This document shows, piece after piece, positions 9,152-20,679 of a stretch of DNA of 64,000 nucleotides. Location: NCBI RefSeq assembly GCF_030272615.1, contig NC_081414.1, positions 912,893,009 to 912,957,008 of the forward strand, given 5' to 3'. Within the stretch, counting starts at the first letter, position 1. Each line of letters opens with the position of its first letter. The notes beneath the pieces were generated by a model. It was not told the origin of the DNA, ran no database searches, and saw nothing but the letters and a program-made list of their open reading frames with translations. A program made the position numbers and the translations under genes. Origin of the DNA: Cryptomeria japonica. Taxonomy: Eukaryota > Streptophyta > Pinopsida > Cupressales > Cupressaceae.

Positions 9152-11443
9152 TTAGCAAAGTGTTGTTGTATGTAGTGTGTTGACAAAGTATGATGAGGAC
9201 AAGCAAGTGACCTTTTGACTCAAGTTAGACGAGTGTGAATGTAAAGCAAGATGTGAAGCAATGATGGACTATGTGAGACCCAAAGACAAGTTGAATGCTA
9301 GATGAAAACCTGGAGAAACAACCTAGGAAGCTCAAGAATTTCGAAACTGATTGCTCTTGTTTGTTGGACTGTAAAAATTTTCCAATTTGTGAAGTTGTTG
9401 GTTGTGACCAAATCTGAATGTTTGACTATTTTTTGTGACAAGAGGACACAATGTTGATAAAGACTCAATGTTTGCAAGTGTTTAGACTGACAATGACTCC
9501 AAGAAAAGTGTGTTGTTTGATGTAAAATTGTTTTGCATACACTTGAAGACACAAAAGACACAATGTTTTACTGTTTGGTCTTGAATGTTTGAATGTTTAA
9601 AATAAGTCAAGCACAATTCTTATGGCTGGCCAAGACAATAGTTGTTGATCCCACATGGGGTTTTACCCCCAAGGCTACGCTATTCAGAGCGGATACTTAG
9701 ATGCTTGACCTCACTGGCTCCACCCTCGGCACTCACTTCTCGGGTCAACCAAGCATCAGTCCCCATGAAAACTCCCTGTGGCGAACTTTATATCTCTACT
9801 AAGAACCGTATGTGTGTGGGCCGCTACCAGAGGTCCGAACTCCTGCCCCAACAACTAGAAGGATTTGGGCTTCTAAAACAAAAAGGTGCTAGTAAGGGCA
9901 TCCGCTCGTGTGGCCATACATGTGGCACTTTCAGCTCTATAAATACAGAAGGCTCCCAGCCAGTAGGGGTTACGCCCTACAACTGATCAAATAAATTTGA
10001 TCAAACGGGTTTATGGGGAGACATAGTGTCGGTATGAACTAATCAGCACACGTTATTCATAGTTTTCACCATGAATACAGTTATTTATAGTGGTTTGGAA
10101 GAAGATGGCTTTTCTTTTGCTACCACTTGGGTCGTTCTCTTCTCACTAGTAGTCCTAATGACCACACGGGAAGACAGGCCCTCTAAAGATTAAACAAAAA
10201 GAGCCTAGTGCTCAAGACACAAAAAACAATGATTCAAATTTAGTGCACCAATGGAAGTGTTTGCTAGTCTATGAAAACAAGGCACACAATAAAAATCCAA
10301 AAAACCCTTGCCAAGGACCTGCAACAAAGATTTATTAGTAGTTTGGATTGTTTCAAATGATCATCCCTTCCTGCAAGCACACAAGTTAGGTAAATTTTAG
10401 ATCCAAATGACTTTGTGAAATAGGGGCCTTCAACAATGCATTTTGTTGACCAATTAAAAGATCTGACTCATCATAAAAAAAGACCACCTGTAAAATTTCA
10501 AGAGATTTCCAGAAATGTAAGAAAATCCAAAAAATTTGCTAATTTGCTCCAAAAATTAATTTTTTATGAAAAATCATAAAAAAATCATATAAAATGAAAA
10601 ATCGATCCAAAAAATCTAATAGTTTTACTGGAGAGTCCTGATGGTCTTCCAAACCTGCATAAAAAAATTTCTACAACAAATCCAAGCAGTTTGTGAGATA
10701 TGAGTAAAATAATGCAAAACCCTAATTTTCAAAGATCTAATTTTTGAGGAATTATTTTGCATCAAATTTAAAATCAAAAGGACCAGATCCTATGTATAAT
10801 TCTGATATATTTCCAAAAATGTAAGAAAATCCAAAAAAATTGTTAATTTTCTCTCAAAATTAATTTTTTATGAAAAATAATAAAAAATTCATATAAATTT
10901 CAAAATAGATCCAAAAAATCTGAAATTTGTACTGGATCCTTATAATACTTTTCTTGACCTTCAAAAAAAATTTTATGCCAAAATTCAAATCCTTTTGTGA
11001 GATATGATCAAAATAAGGAAAAACCCTAATTTTTAAAGATCTGATTTTTAGGGAAATATTTTGGATCAAAATTAAAATCACAAAGAACAGATACTATGTA
11101 TAATTATGAGAGATTTCCAAAAATGTAAGAAAATCTAAAAAATTCTCTCATTTGCTCTCACAATTAATTTTTTATGAAAAATCATAAAAAATTCATATAA
11201 AATGAAAATATGCTCCAAAAAATTTGAATTTTGTATTGAGAGCTCCTGATACTTTCTTCAACCTGCAAAAAAAATTTGGTGCAAAATTTTCTAGCCGTTT
11301 GTGAGATATGATCAAATCTCTCCAAGATCTTGACTTTTGGTCCAAAACCCTAGATGCACAAGGTTATTCTCCAAATTGTTTTACAAAACAGCAATATAGG
11401 GTTAGAAAAATCTGCAAAAAACACAGATCTAACAAAAATCCAT
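9152..11443 (-). other. Long 5' leader of the Tat-like element
   Basis: About 2.3 kb between PBS and gag with no coding frame in the element's sense direction. The part at 9640-10060 is clearly richer in G+C than its surroundings. It carries a chance antisense ORF of 114 codons. The rest is the AT-rich repeat at 10493-11330. Confidence 0.5.
10493..11330. repeat. Three degenerate ~305-bp tandem repeats in the leader
   Basis: Three units start near 10493, 10803 and 11108. Each contains CCAAAAATGTAAGAAAATC, TTAATTTTTTATGAAAAAT, a drop in AT at GAGAGTCCTGAT-like sequence, and TTTGTGAGATATGA. The third is shortened. No coding frame crosses them. Confidence 0.65.
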
Positions 11444-11462
11444 GTCCCACGGGGCGTGCCAA
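11444..11462 (-). promoter_or_regulatory. Probable tRNA primer-binding site
   Basis: Two bases inside the 5' LTR, the minus strand reads TTGGCACGCCCCGTGGGAC. Position and the TGG start fit a primer-binding site. I cannot name the tRNA with confidence. Confidence 0.55.
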
Positions 11463-11464
11463 AA

Positions 11465-12271
11465 TGTATATGGTGAAAATGGATAACAATAATAACAAAA
11501 TTGAAAGGCTAAATGAATTCAACCACCAAACCCTAGCCTAACAACAACAAAGATCCACCATAACATATGAAGATTACCTAAGACAATGCAAATCAAATGA
11601 AATCACAAAGATTATACCATTACATGTTCAATAGGGTTTTGAACTCCATTCTTCCTATCTCCATTGATCTTGCTTGATATATTTGCTCTCAGATTTTATG
11701 TGCACAAGAGCTCAACAAAGAACAGAATGTGGTTGCAAGTAGGATCATAGTGTAGTCAAATGATCAAAAATAGTTCATTAGGTCATTAGGTCATTAGAAT
11801 GATTGATTAGCTAATTAGGGTTTGATAATGAAGGAAGCATCTCCTTAAATAGAAGACACTATATGAAATGGAGGGATAAGATTGAGAGGTGTAAAAAGGA
11901 GGTCGGCTATGATTAGAGGGTAGGTAGAAGAAATAATAAAATAATGAAAGAGGTAGGTAGTGTAGGAATTAAGAGATGAATGACATGTGTCATGGGTAGA
12001 AAAAGGCTAATGAATTAATTAAATAAATAAAGATTTATTTAATTAATAGAAGAAGTGGGATCAATTAAATAAATAAAATATTTATTTAATTTAGGAAAAG
12101 GATAATTTAAATAAATAAATGTATTTATTCAAATGAGAAATAAGGCTAGAAGAGGATAAATGAATTAATTAAATAAATAAAGATTTATTTAATTAATAGA
12201 AGAATTAGGCTTAGATAATTAAATAAATAAAATATTTATTTAATTAGACATGACAATTTTGGGTGTCTACA
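11465..12271 (-). repeat. 5' LTR of the Tat-like element (right copy)
   Basis: This 807-bp copy is almost identical to 276-1080. Small differences include TGTATATGG versus TGTTTATGG at the outer end and a two-base insertion in the ATGACATGTGTCATG stretch. It carries the same five AT palindromes at about 12012-12243. Confidence 0.9.
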
Positions 12272-13512
12272 GCAAGAAGTCGGGACATGATGAACATCAT
12301 TGTTACAAGAAGGATATTGATGAATTGAAGACTCTTCTTGAGAAGAACAAAATCAACCTACCTTCTAGAATATCTACATCGGCTTCTTCCAAGGATAAGG
12401 ATAAAGGAAAGGATAACTCTTTTGGGACATATAAAGGAAAGGATAACTCTTTTGGGACATATAAAGGAAAGGGACAAGCTCTTTGTGGTACTACAAGTCA
12501 TGATTTAGGGAGATGGCTTCTAAATTTAGGGGCTTCTCATCATATGATATCTTCGTAGTCTATGTTCTCTTCATTTGAGCCTTGCACCATGCCATAGATT
12601 TTGATGGGAAATCATACATACATGGATGTGATTGGGAAAGGATATATTGCCATTGGGGATAACTCCTTCAATGATGTGTTGTGTGTGCCCCATTTGACAA
12701 ACAATATTCTTTCCATCTATCAAATCACACATGGGGCAGCTAGGAAAACTGTGGAGTTCACACCTGATTCAGTTATCATTAGAGACTTGGAGAGTGGACA
12801 TATCATTGCGACTGGGGTGCTTGATCATGCATCTCGGTTGTACTATTTTTCACATTTTGGTCCTATTGATGAGGTTGATTCTTCCTATGTTGATGATTCA
12901 GATTTTGAGGAGAACTTTGGGCACTTGAACTTGGGGATTCTTACATGTGACCTCATTCTTGAGCCTTCTATTTCATCTCATCCTCTTGATATCATACCAC
13001 CTATTGCACCTGATGATGCAGCTAGTGCGACAATTTTGCCTTCTTGTGATTCAGTGCAGCAGTATATTCCTTATCTTCCAGCTTCAGTTGATTGGGATGA
13101 CTACTTGACAAACATTGCAAGTTTGTTTGTGGAGTCCTACATTGCAGATTTGGGAGACATCATTGATGACATTCATCTTCTCTTTGTTGAAGATGATCCT
13201 TCTTCGATTGTTGCAAGGGATCACTTTGACCCTCTTGTGAATTCTCTACATGATCATTCTTTCGAGGTTGACATGATTGTGGATACTTTTGTACAACACT
13301 TGGAGGAGGTCTCTTTATCTTTTGAGGAGACATGTGAGTCTTTGGATATTGTTCTACATTCTTCTCCACTAGATCTTGGAGTGCCTTTTCCAACAGTGTG
13401 GAGCAATTCACCACCTTTGGAGGGGGTAACTTTCAGCATCAACATGGGGACACGAGCAGTTTTCAGAGATTCGATACATCATGAGTATTTTTCCTACTTC
13501 TTATTTTCATGA
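12272..13512 (+). pseudogene. Copia knuckle half, protease remnant, gag-pre-integrase and acidic tail
   Basis: After the duplicated target bases the frame reads KKSGHDEHHCYKKDIDELK, the second half of a C-X2-C-X4-H-X4-C knuckle. The protease-like WLLNLGASHHM follows, where the canonical D-S-G has become N-L-G. Two stops follow at about 12558 and 12595. From 12601 an open frame of 303 codons carries VLCVPHLTNNILSIYQITH and FTPDSVIIRDLESG (gag-pre-integrase region) and FGHLNLGIL. It then leaves the known polyprotein for an Asp/Glu/Ser-rich tail of about 180 residues with no motif I recognise. A 27-bp direct repeat (GKDNSFGTY in protein) sits at about 12410-12465. Confidence 0.7.
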
Positions 13513-13949
13513 TTGGGGAGAATTCATGGATACACCTTTGGTTTTGTTTCTTCCTAAGGGGAGGAACGTTGTTCAACGTTCGTGGAGCAGTTTCTTCATA
13601 CATCATTGAGCTTCTATCATTGGTGCAGATTCTATATTGAGGGGGGGCTACCTAGCTTCTCTTCTTCTCTCATATGGGGGGGACTTTTTCCTCACATGGG
13701 GTTTTGTTCCTCACATACTTCTATGAGAGTTCTCTTGTATAGTTTTTATCTCTCTTTTTGGGGGAGGGTTTTTTCCCATTGGGTTTTTCTCTCTTTCCCT
13801 GCTTTATGAGAGATTTTATTGCATTGGTTTGTGTGCATTTGTATTTCTACATGGGTACCTAACATGGCCATGTAGCCAAGACCCATCTTGCATTGCTTAG
13901 TTGTGTTGTAGACTTAAGTGCATTCCCCTAAGTTGCACTTAAGGGGGGG

Positions 13950-14479
13950 TGTTGGTGTAATTAATTATTCATCTTGGATATTATTACACCTTACTTAAGT
14001 TTACTTAGGTACATGCATATCATAGTAGTTTGGGTATGAGACACTTGGGTGTTTGTGCCACATTGGGATAGTGTGTGTAGGAGAATTTCCACCTTTTATG
14101 GTGTGATTTTGTTACTAGTCTATCATATCCACTTATTGTGGAGTGATAATTCCACCTTTGGTGGGTGATCCACCTCATGTGGAATATTATATTGTTTCTC
14201 CTACTTACCACACCTATTTCCTACCTACCCTTGTTTCTTATTGAGCTACATGTCATGTTTGTGTGCTCACATATCCATATAGCCTTTCCTATATAAGCAG
14301 GCTCATATTCATTGTATGTAACGCTTGATGATCCAATTGATCATTATTTTCATCTTGATAGAATACAGTTTATTCCTATCGATATTTTGTCTCTCTATTG
14401 TACTTTTCATTAAGCTCTTGATCTTGGCAAAATCTCATAGTTTGGGTCACTCTTGGTCTTAGCACAAGTTCTCCCAACA
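13950..14479 (+). repeat. 3' LTR of copia element A
   Basis: A 530-bp LTR with perfect TGTTGG...CCAACA termini follows the purine tract AAGGGGGGG. A TATA-like CTATATAAGC at 14289-14298 probably marks the U3 promoter. The bases after it (TCTTG) would be one copy of the target duplication; the partner is outside the window. Confidence 0.8.
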
Positions 14480-17400
14480 TCTTGAAGTTTGGAATTCTAA
14501 AGAATTGGTCTTTTTACATAGTGATTTGGAATTTCAGGGTTCGGGGTTTCAATCTCTTGCAAACCTTTTAGCCAAGGTTGGACAAGTTCCCAAAGTCTAT
14601 AATTATGAAGCATGTTTCTTTTCAAGTATTAAGTCTAGAATTCAAGGTTCGGGACTTCAATCACTCAAGGTCCAATTTGGTAGAGGTTTACCCAGAACTC
14701 TTAAGTTGAGAATTCCAAAATAAGTCATTTTGGGTTGAAAGGCAAATGAAGATCCCAAGATTCTAGGATTCTAGAGAATCATTACTAGCACTCTTCATGG
14801 TTGATGGAGACACTAGAGTTTGAAACTTTGAAGAAAAGAAGATTTCACACTTAACCAACTTCAGCACAAATAAGGAGGGGTCGGGGTTTTTGAATGCATT
14901 AGTAATTAATGAAAACCCTAGAGCTAGGTTTTTTGAAGGTATGAAGCTAGGGCACAATGTGAAAAGTATGAGAAACACAAATTTAAACCCAAGATCACAC
15001 CAGGAAAACTAGGGCACAAGATGATTGCTTCAAGGTCCACATATTGAATCCCACGAAGGGGGTCAACTTATAACTAATCTAAGTTAAACAAAACTAGACT
15101 AAACAAGCAAGAACGAGAATGCAAACAAAAAGTAGGAAAAACAAAAAAAATGCAAAGGGGCAAAGAGGGAAGCAAAAAAACCTACCTCCCAACACACAAA
15201 CAACAAAAGAATGCACTCCAAAGTTGATAATTTTGCACGAGCAAGTGTACATGATCAAATGGAATCTCAGTCAATACAGGTAATAAGAAAGAGGGTCTTG
15301 GGGTCGTAGAGCTCTTTGAATGCATAATGAAATTAAAAATGAGCTTTTGCAAGTTTAAATACCCCTCCTTAAGTCGCATTAATGACAAATTGCTAAGCTT
15401 CAAGGTCTGGGACTCCGAAGTGCACCAAACACATCGAAATATGGGATTTTGGGGTCCTGAATATTGTAGAAACTTGACATTAATGTGAGTCCTAGGATCC
15501 CAGAGTCTAGGACTCCAAAGGAAACCAAGAAGGCAAAGGGGAAGCCCAAAGTCAGGATTTTCAAAGAAAACCAAAGGAAACCTTAGGTTCCTCCGAGTCC
15601 ACAAGCACTCATTTTAGCTTAAACCCAATCCTCTTAGCATTTTGGGACCTTTCTTGCCTTGAATTAATCCTCAATTCATGATTATGAGTCCTATCTTACT
15701 TTAAAACATCAACACATTTCTTCTTGGGCCCTTATTTTAAGAGTGTCATTTCTTCTATATCATTTTAAGTCTATATGGGTTCTATCTTATTTTAAAGTTC
15801 AAAGCACTTTTTCCCCCACTTAAATGTCATCATTTCTCCTAAAAATTACATATCCAACATCAAGCCCTTATTATCTTACATTTCTTATGATGCTTTTTGG
15901 CTGAAATTTTAGGTGGATAAAGTGTCGACCTTCACTTTTCCAAATCTATCGTCAAATTTGGGATATGACTATTGTAAGGCAACCAAAAAGTGAATTTACC
16001 TTGAGAACCCTATGTAAGACATCATCCATAATTCATTTTATCATGTCTTCATAAGATATCATTCCAATTCAAGAGTAATTATTCTTCTTCAAGGACATAT
16101 CTAAGTTCAAAGAAAATCAAGCTATTATTATGTATTTGTGATGGAATTTGTGATGATTAATCATATTATTGCATTAACAAATGGAGGACTTATCCTAAGA
16201 GCATTGCATCCCCATTTATATCATTAAGATTGAGGTAACACATCTTTAATTATTTTTTCATAATGGATTTTGTGATGATGTATCATGTTATTGCATCAAC
16301 ACGCGAAGGACCTACCCTAACAGCATTGCATCGTCATTGATATCATTAATATTGAGGTAATATTATTTCAGTTTAGTTTATTACTTCAAATTTTTATTTC
16401 TTTCTTAATCATCATTGTTGTAGGGTTGAGTCCAACCTAATGTTTGACTGAGGCAAGCCCCTATACAACTCAACACCATTTTCTCTCCTTTTGTACATAT
16501 GTAGACTTAGAAACCGATTTTAGGTTCAGACTGAGGATACAGGATCACAATACAAATAGAGACAAAGGCGACAAGAACAAGTCCAACATATAAGAGGACT
16601 AGGGCGCCTAGCACCATAGTCCAAGTGCTTTGACCTACAAATTGATTAGAGGACCTAAGTTATTTGGATTCCTACTCCACACCTGAAAAGTTGTCTAGAC
16701 TAGGGAGCCTACAATGTCTACCCATTTTGAGCTCAATATTTTATCGTAGGTTTTTCTTTGCATACCCTTTTCAGTTATGTACATATCAAATGATTTTCAA
16801 ATCTACATTTGCCTATTTATATTGTTTATTGTCAATTTTACAATATTTAATATAGTTCTTTGCATTCATCCCATCCAATCAAATCACAAGAAGAAGAATA
16901 ATCAATCATTGTGCCCATCTCTCCCAGGGTTTTGTAGTCCAGGCCTATTGATTCATTCTTGAATGTGTTATTTGTATAAATGGCTTTTGGTTCTTAGTTT
17001 TGCATAATTAGAATATTGAATCTCATTTACCATATTACATTTCCAACATGGCGCCACTTGTGTACTTGTGAACAATGTCCTTATGCCTCAACCTATCCTT
17101 ATTCCTATAAAGTAAGTCTACATTTAACAATTCCTCTTGTACTTTCTACATCTAAGGAGTTGTTTATATAGACATGTCAAAAGCTCTAAAACACTGAACA
17201 AGGTGTCTAAAGAAGAGTATTCATTCCAAACTTCCTAACTACTTGAAATGCCTTTATGAAATGCAAAATAGCACCAATGTTGGCTTCAATACTTTCCCTC
17301 CAACTCGGGCGCCCAAACATGTAAGATATCCATTACATTAAATACAATAAATGATGAAATACCACATATTACCTCTTCCAAACACTCAATTGGATAAGCC

Positions 17401-17672
17401 AAAAGATCACTCATTTGTCATCTTCACATGTCATTAATTATCTCATTCTAGGTTTCCACATTTGGGAAAAATAATATTTATTAATTATGTTTGGAACCCA
17501 ACTTTACCACTGCTAATAGAACCCATAACACCTTATGAATGTATTACAAATAATAGTGAGATAAATATTAAATATTACTTTTCCAATACACCCTAAGTGC
17601 CTTAGGACAATTTCCAAGGATGTTAGAACCATGACATACAATTTACAAGGTAGACAACACCTTGATCCTAAC
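14480..17672. other. Unassigned AT-rich DNA with a degraded LTR end
   Basis: No coding segment could be recognised. At 16141-16372 a module of about 115 bp containing TTTGTGATGATNNATCATRTTATTGCAT and GCATTGCATC occurs twice. At about 17040-17060 CCAACA is followed by TGGCGCCACTTG, which looks like an LTR end plus primer-binding site, but no partner LTR was found. Confidence 0.35.
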
Positions 17673-18466
17673 ATTCTCCCACTTGGCATCATACATTATA
17701 AATATACCCATAAAAATCACAAACAAGGAAAAAACATCCCTTAGTCAACCATGTACCACTTGAATCTTCACTGATGCTCTCATGCTCTAACAAGATGCCT
17801 ACAAAAGCAACCGTGATAATCACCATCAAGAAAACAAATACTCACATCCTCCAATATGTGACCTATGCAAGAAAAGGAACATGGCAATCTGAACCATCAA
17901 ATGTCATTGAAACTTGCACCAATATTTCCATGAACACAAACATCAATTTCAAATGATAACAAAGGCTTTGAGTAGTTGCCTTATTCATGCCACATGGAAT
18001 AGCAACCAAAAAAATTGTAATTCATCCAAGTTAACCATACCTCAAACAAGGGTATACAATTATATAGAGAACTTCATGCCATTAATCTATCAACTCTAAA
18101 CTACAATCAAGTCTCTATATATCAATCTACCTATCTCAATATAACATACTAACACAAATGATCACAACCAAGGCCAACTAACAAAGTCCTACATTAACAG
18201 TGAAACAATATCATGGATATAGACAACCCACACTTCAGTTGTCCAACTACAATCAATAGGTTGTATGCACCTAGCCAAATTGCATAACTTGTAGATCCAA
18301 ATCCAACTAAACATGCAAACTCATTATCACGTCAATAATCAACAAACCAAGATATCAAAAAGGATAACAAGACATGATATAAACTCCCACTACATGAGTA
18401 ATGTCAAATCTAAAAATAGATTAAAGCATACCAAATATATCTATAATACTTCATATAGAAGATGTG
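17673..18466 (-). mobile_element. Copia-type 3' end fragment (PPT and LTR start)
   Basis: On the minus strand AAGTGGGAGAA leads into TGTTAGGATCAAGG at 17673. The same arrangement (AAGTGGGAAAA then TGTTAGGATTTAGG) sits at 51942 next to a recognisable copia pol, which supports the call. The LTR extends left from 17673 for an unknown distance. The internal part to the right has no readable pol. Confidence 0.45.
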
Positions 18467-18471
18467 GCTAG

Positions 18472-20674
18472 TGAAGAACACAAATGGACACTGGGAGGGG
18501 GGGTGAATCAGTGTATTTCAAAACTTTAAGTTCAGTGTGCAAACTTTAAGGATGTAATGCAAACATAACCATACACACACAAGAGCACATCACATAACAC
18601 TAGATGTACAAGGAAAACTCAATGTGGGAAAAACCTCGATGAGAATAGTTGTTGGAGTCTACTACTCCAATCCAGCCTCAGGTAAATAACAGTTTACAAG
18701 ATGTTTTAGGGCACCAACCCCTGATACTTTGAGCACCAACTCAAGGAGCACCAATCCCTAGTTTTATGAGCACCTACTCAAAGGAGCACCTACCCCTGCT
18801 CTGAGCACCCACTCAGAGAAAATAAAATAAAATTCAGGTTTACAATGATAAATCCAAGTTACAAATGAATTTTGTAACACTGCAGAATTCTCATATCTTG
18901 AGAATGACTCTCTCTGATTCTGAGGATTACACCCTATCAGTTCTCTACAAACAATTCTATCTTCTTCTTCTTTGTTCTATACTCTTTTTTCTTCTTTACT
19001 CTGCCTCAACTTCACCTATCTCAGACTACTCTTTGTCCTCAATCTTTTGCTGCTACAATAGTCCTCAATCTTTTGTTGCTACAATAGCCCTCACTACTCT
19101 ATTTTTGCAATTGCTCACACTCTAACTCCCTCTATCTATTTTATTCAACAATGCACTTCACTTTTGCACGTAACATCTCTCGCACAATCAACTTCAAGAG
19201 ATGTCATTAGTTTCACAAAAAATCACTTTCTCATCTATTCCCATCGAATCATATCACATTGCCCTGCCCTTTGTCAGCTCTCTTTTTCAACAAGATCTTA
19301 TTCTTTGTCTACAAAATGATTTCAGACTGGCTACATACATTAAATGTGTTTCATCTATCTTCAGGTCGATCAATACATAGATTACTAAACTTCATAATAT
19401 GAATCTGCCCTTCTTGAATACAATTTGTAGTAGATTGGATTTGATCTTTTGAATCGACTGACCCTACTATGTTTTCTGCCCTTTGGGATTATGCTTGATT
19501 CACTTTCTGTCACTGGGTTGCTATTTTTAGCAAGCTTGATCTGTACTCCAAATTTGATCCTACATCTGCCAATCATCTCAAGCCCATCAAGCATCTGCAA
19601 CTCAGTCACCATTAATGAGATCATTGTCATCTTATCGATCTACCTAGACAGGTTTGACGACTATATGAGATCCACCGTCACCGACTACAGCAGATCTGAT
19701 TTGTTTTGTCCACCAAGGAGCCACATGTCTTCACACTCTTTGCCTAGATCAGATGGTCAAGGTCGGTCAGAAACCATGTGGACAATGGGGCTGCTAAAAT
19801 CGGTCAATCTTCATGTTGTCACTAACTTTCGTGTTATGTTGCATCTATCGAGTTAACAGTAAACCCTTATCCCGATCTACTCTATCCTCATGTTCATTGC
19901 CATAGCTATTCCAAAAAAGAACTTCCAGATCATATGACCTCATCGAAATAACCCTTAACTATCGACATAGGAAAATCATGTTGAATCAACAGTGTAAGCT
20001 ATTTTGAATCATACTGTCAACCTCTCTTTGTCGGCATAGGTTACTCCGATGAGAACCTCCCCTTTGATTTTCCCTATCACCATGAACTATACCGAACTAC
20101 ATTCTCCATGTTGACACACCTTATCGACATACACTATCCCGAACTGAAGACTTCAAACCAAACAACCATTCATCAAAATAGTCATAACTATCGGCATAGA
20201 GAAAACATGCCAAAAACGACAAAACAAGTTATACTGATGACATATTGTTGATCTCGCATTATCGACATATGTTATCCCAATGATCAAACTCCACGATGAC
20301 GAACGCCATCAGAATAGATTATTCTGAAATCACAGCCAAAAGGTCAAACTCTTCATTTTCCTCTATCTGCATAGCTTGGTCTATCGGCATAGGGGAAATT
20401 TGCCATTCCGCCCTTGGTAGCTATTCTAATACACCTCCTCGGTCTCCTTGTCGGTATAGCTATTCCGCTATGACAAAACACAAAGGAAACTCCAACATCA
20501 GTATAGTTATTTCGATCTAATAATGCTACAGTATAACTTGTGTGTTATGTTGACTGTAAGGAATTGAAACCATCTGCAACCTGCAACACTTGTTTCTATG
20601 CACTCTCCAATCGGAAACCTCTTCTGGCATCCACACTGCAACACTTATTGACCTCATTGACAATAATGCCAACA
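18472..20674 (-). repeat. Sirevirus-type solo LTR with GCTAG duplication
   Basis: A single 2,203-bp LTR, on minus TGTTGGCATT...GTGTTCTTCA, flanked by GCTAG at 18467-18471 and 20675-20679. Near its plus-strand left end it has GGGAGGGGGGGTGAATCAGTG-like sequence, which recurs in the fragment at 34931. The LTR-only state with intact duplication indicates LTR-LTR recombination. Confidence 0.85.
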
Positions 20675-20679
20675 GCTAG

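Larger units (their letters stand above)
276..12271 (-). mobile_element. Non-autonomous Ty3/gypsy (Tat-like) element, gag-protease without RT/IN core
   Basis: Complete insertion of 11,996 bp with two LTRs (805 and 807 bp) that differ at only about a dozen visible sites, so it is young. The flanking duplication is CAAG (272-275 and 12273-12276). On the minus strand the order is 5' LTR, PBS-like site, repetitive leader, gag, knuckle region, protease, linker, integrase C-terminal tail, polypurine tract and 3' LTR. RT, RNase H and the integrase catalytic core are missing. An antisense plant-mobile-domain ORF near the 3' LTR resembles the antisense ORFs reported for Tat/Ogre elements. It would need enzymes from an autonomous relative. 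Confidence 0.85.
1..14479 (+). mobile_element. Pol-less Ty1/copia-like element A, split by a gypsy insertion
   Basis: Plus-strand LTR retrotransposon whose 5' LTR lies left of the window. It has a gag C-terminus (39-275), then after the 12-kb insert at 276-12271 the rest of the zinc knuckle, a protease-like segment, the GHLN start of the gag-pre-integrase domain and an acidic tail ending at 13512. A G-run polypurine tract leads directly into the 3' LTR (13950-14479). Integrase core, reverse transcriptase and RNase H are absent. The same layout recurs in the element at 53809-56535, so the deletion is a family trait and not local damage. Confidence 0.75.

Noticed and set aside
9642-9986. 114-codon plus ORF in the G+C-richer leader part
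   Set aside because: Antisense to the element, no recognisable motif, and the frame has no support from neighbouring sequence.
13006-13020. CTGATGATG as another hammerhead core
   Set aside because: Lies in an open coding frame and is not followed by a hairpin or GAAA.
17040-17062. CCAACA followed by TGGCGCCACTTG as an LTR end and primer-binding site
   Set aside because: No partner LTR, internal domain or target duplication was found, so it is only mentioned as a possibility.
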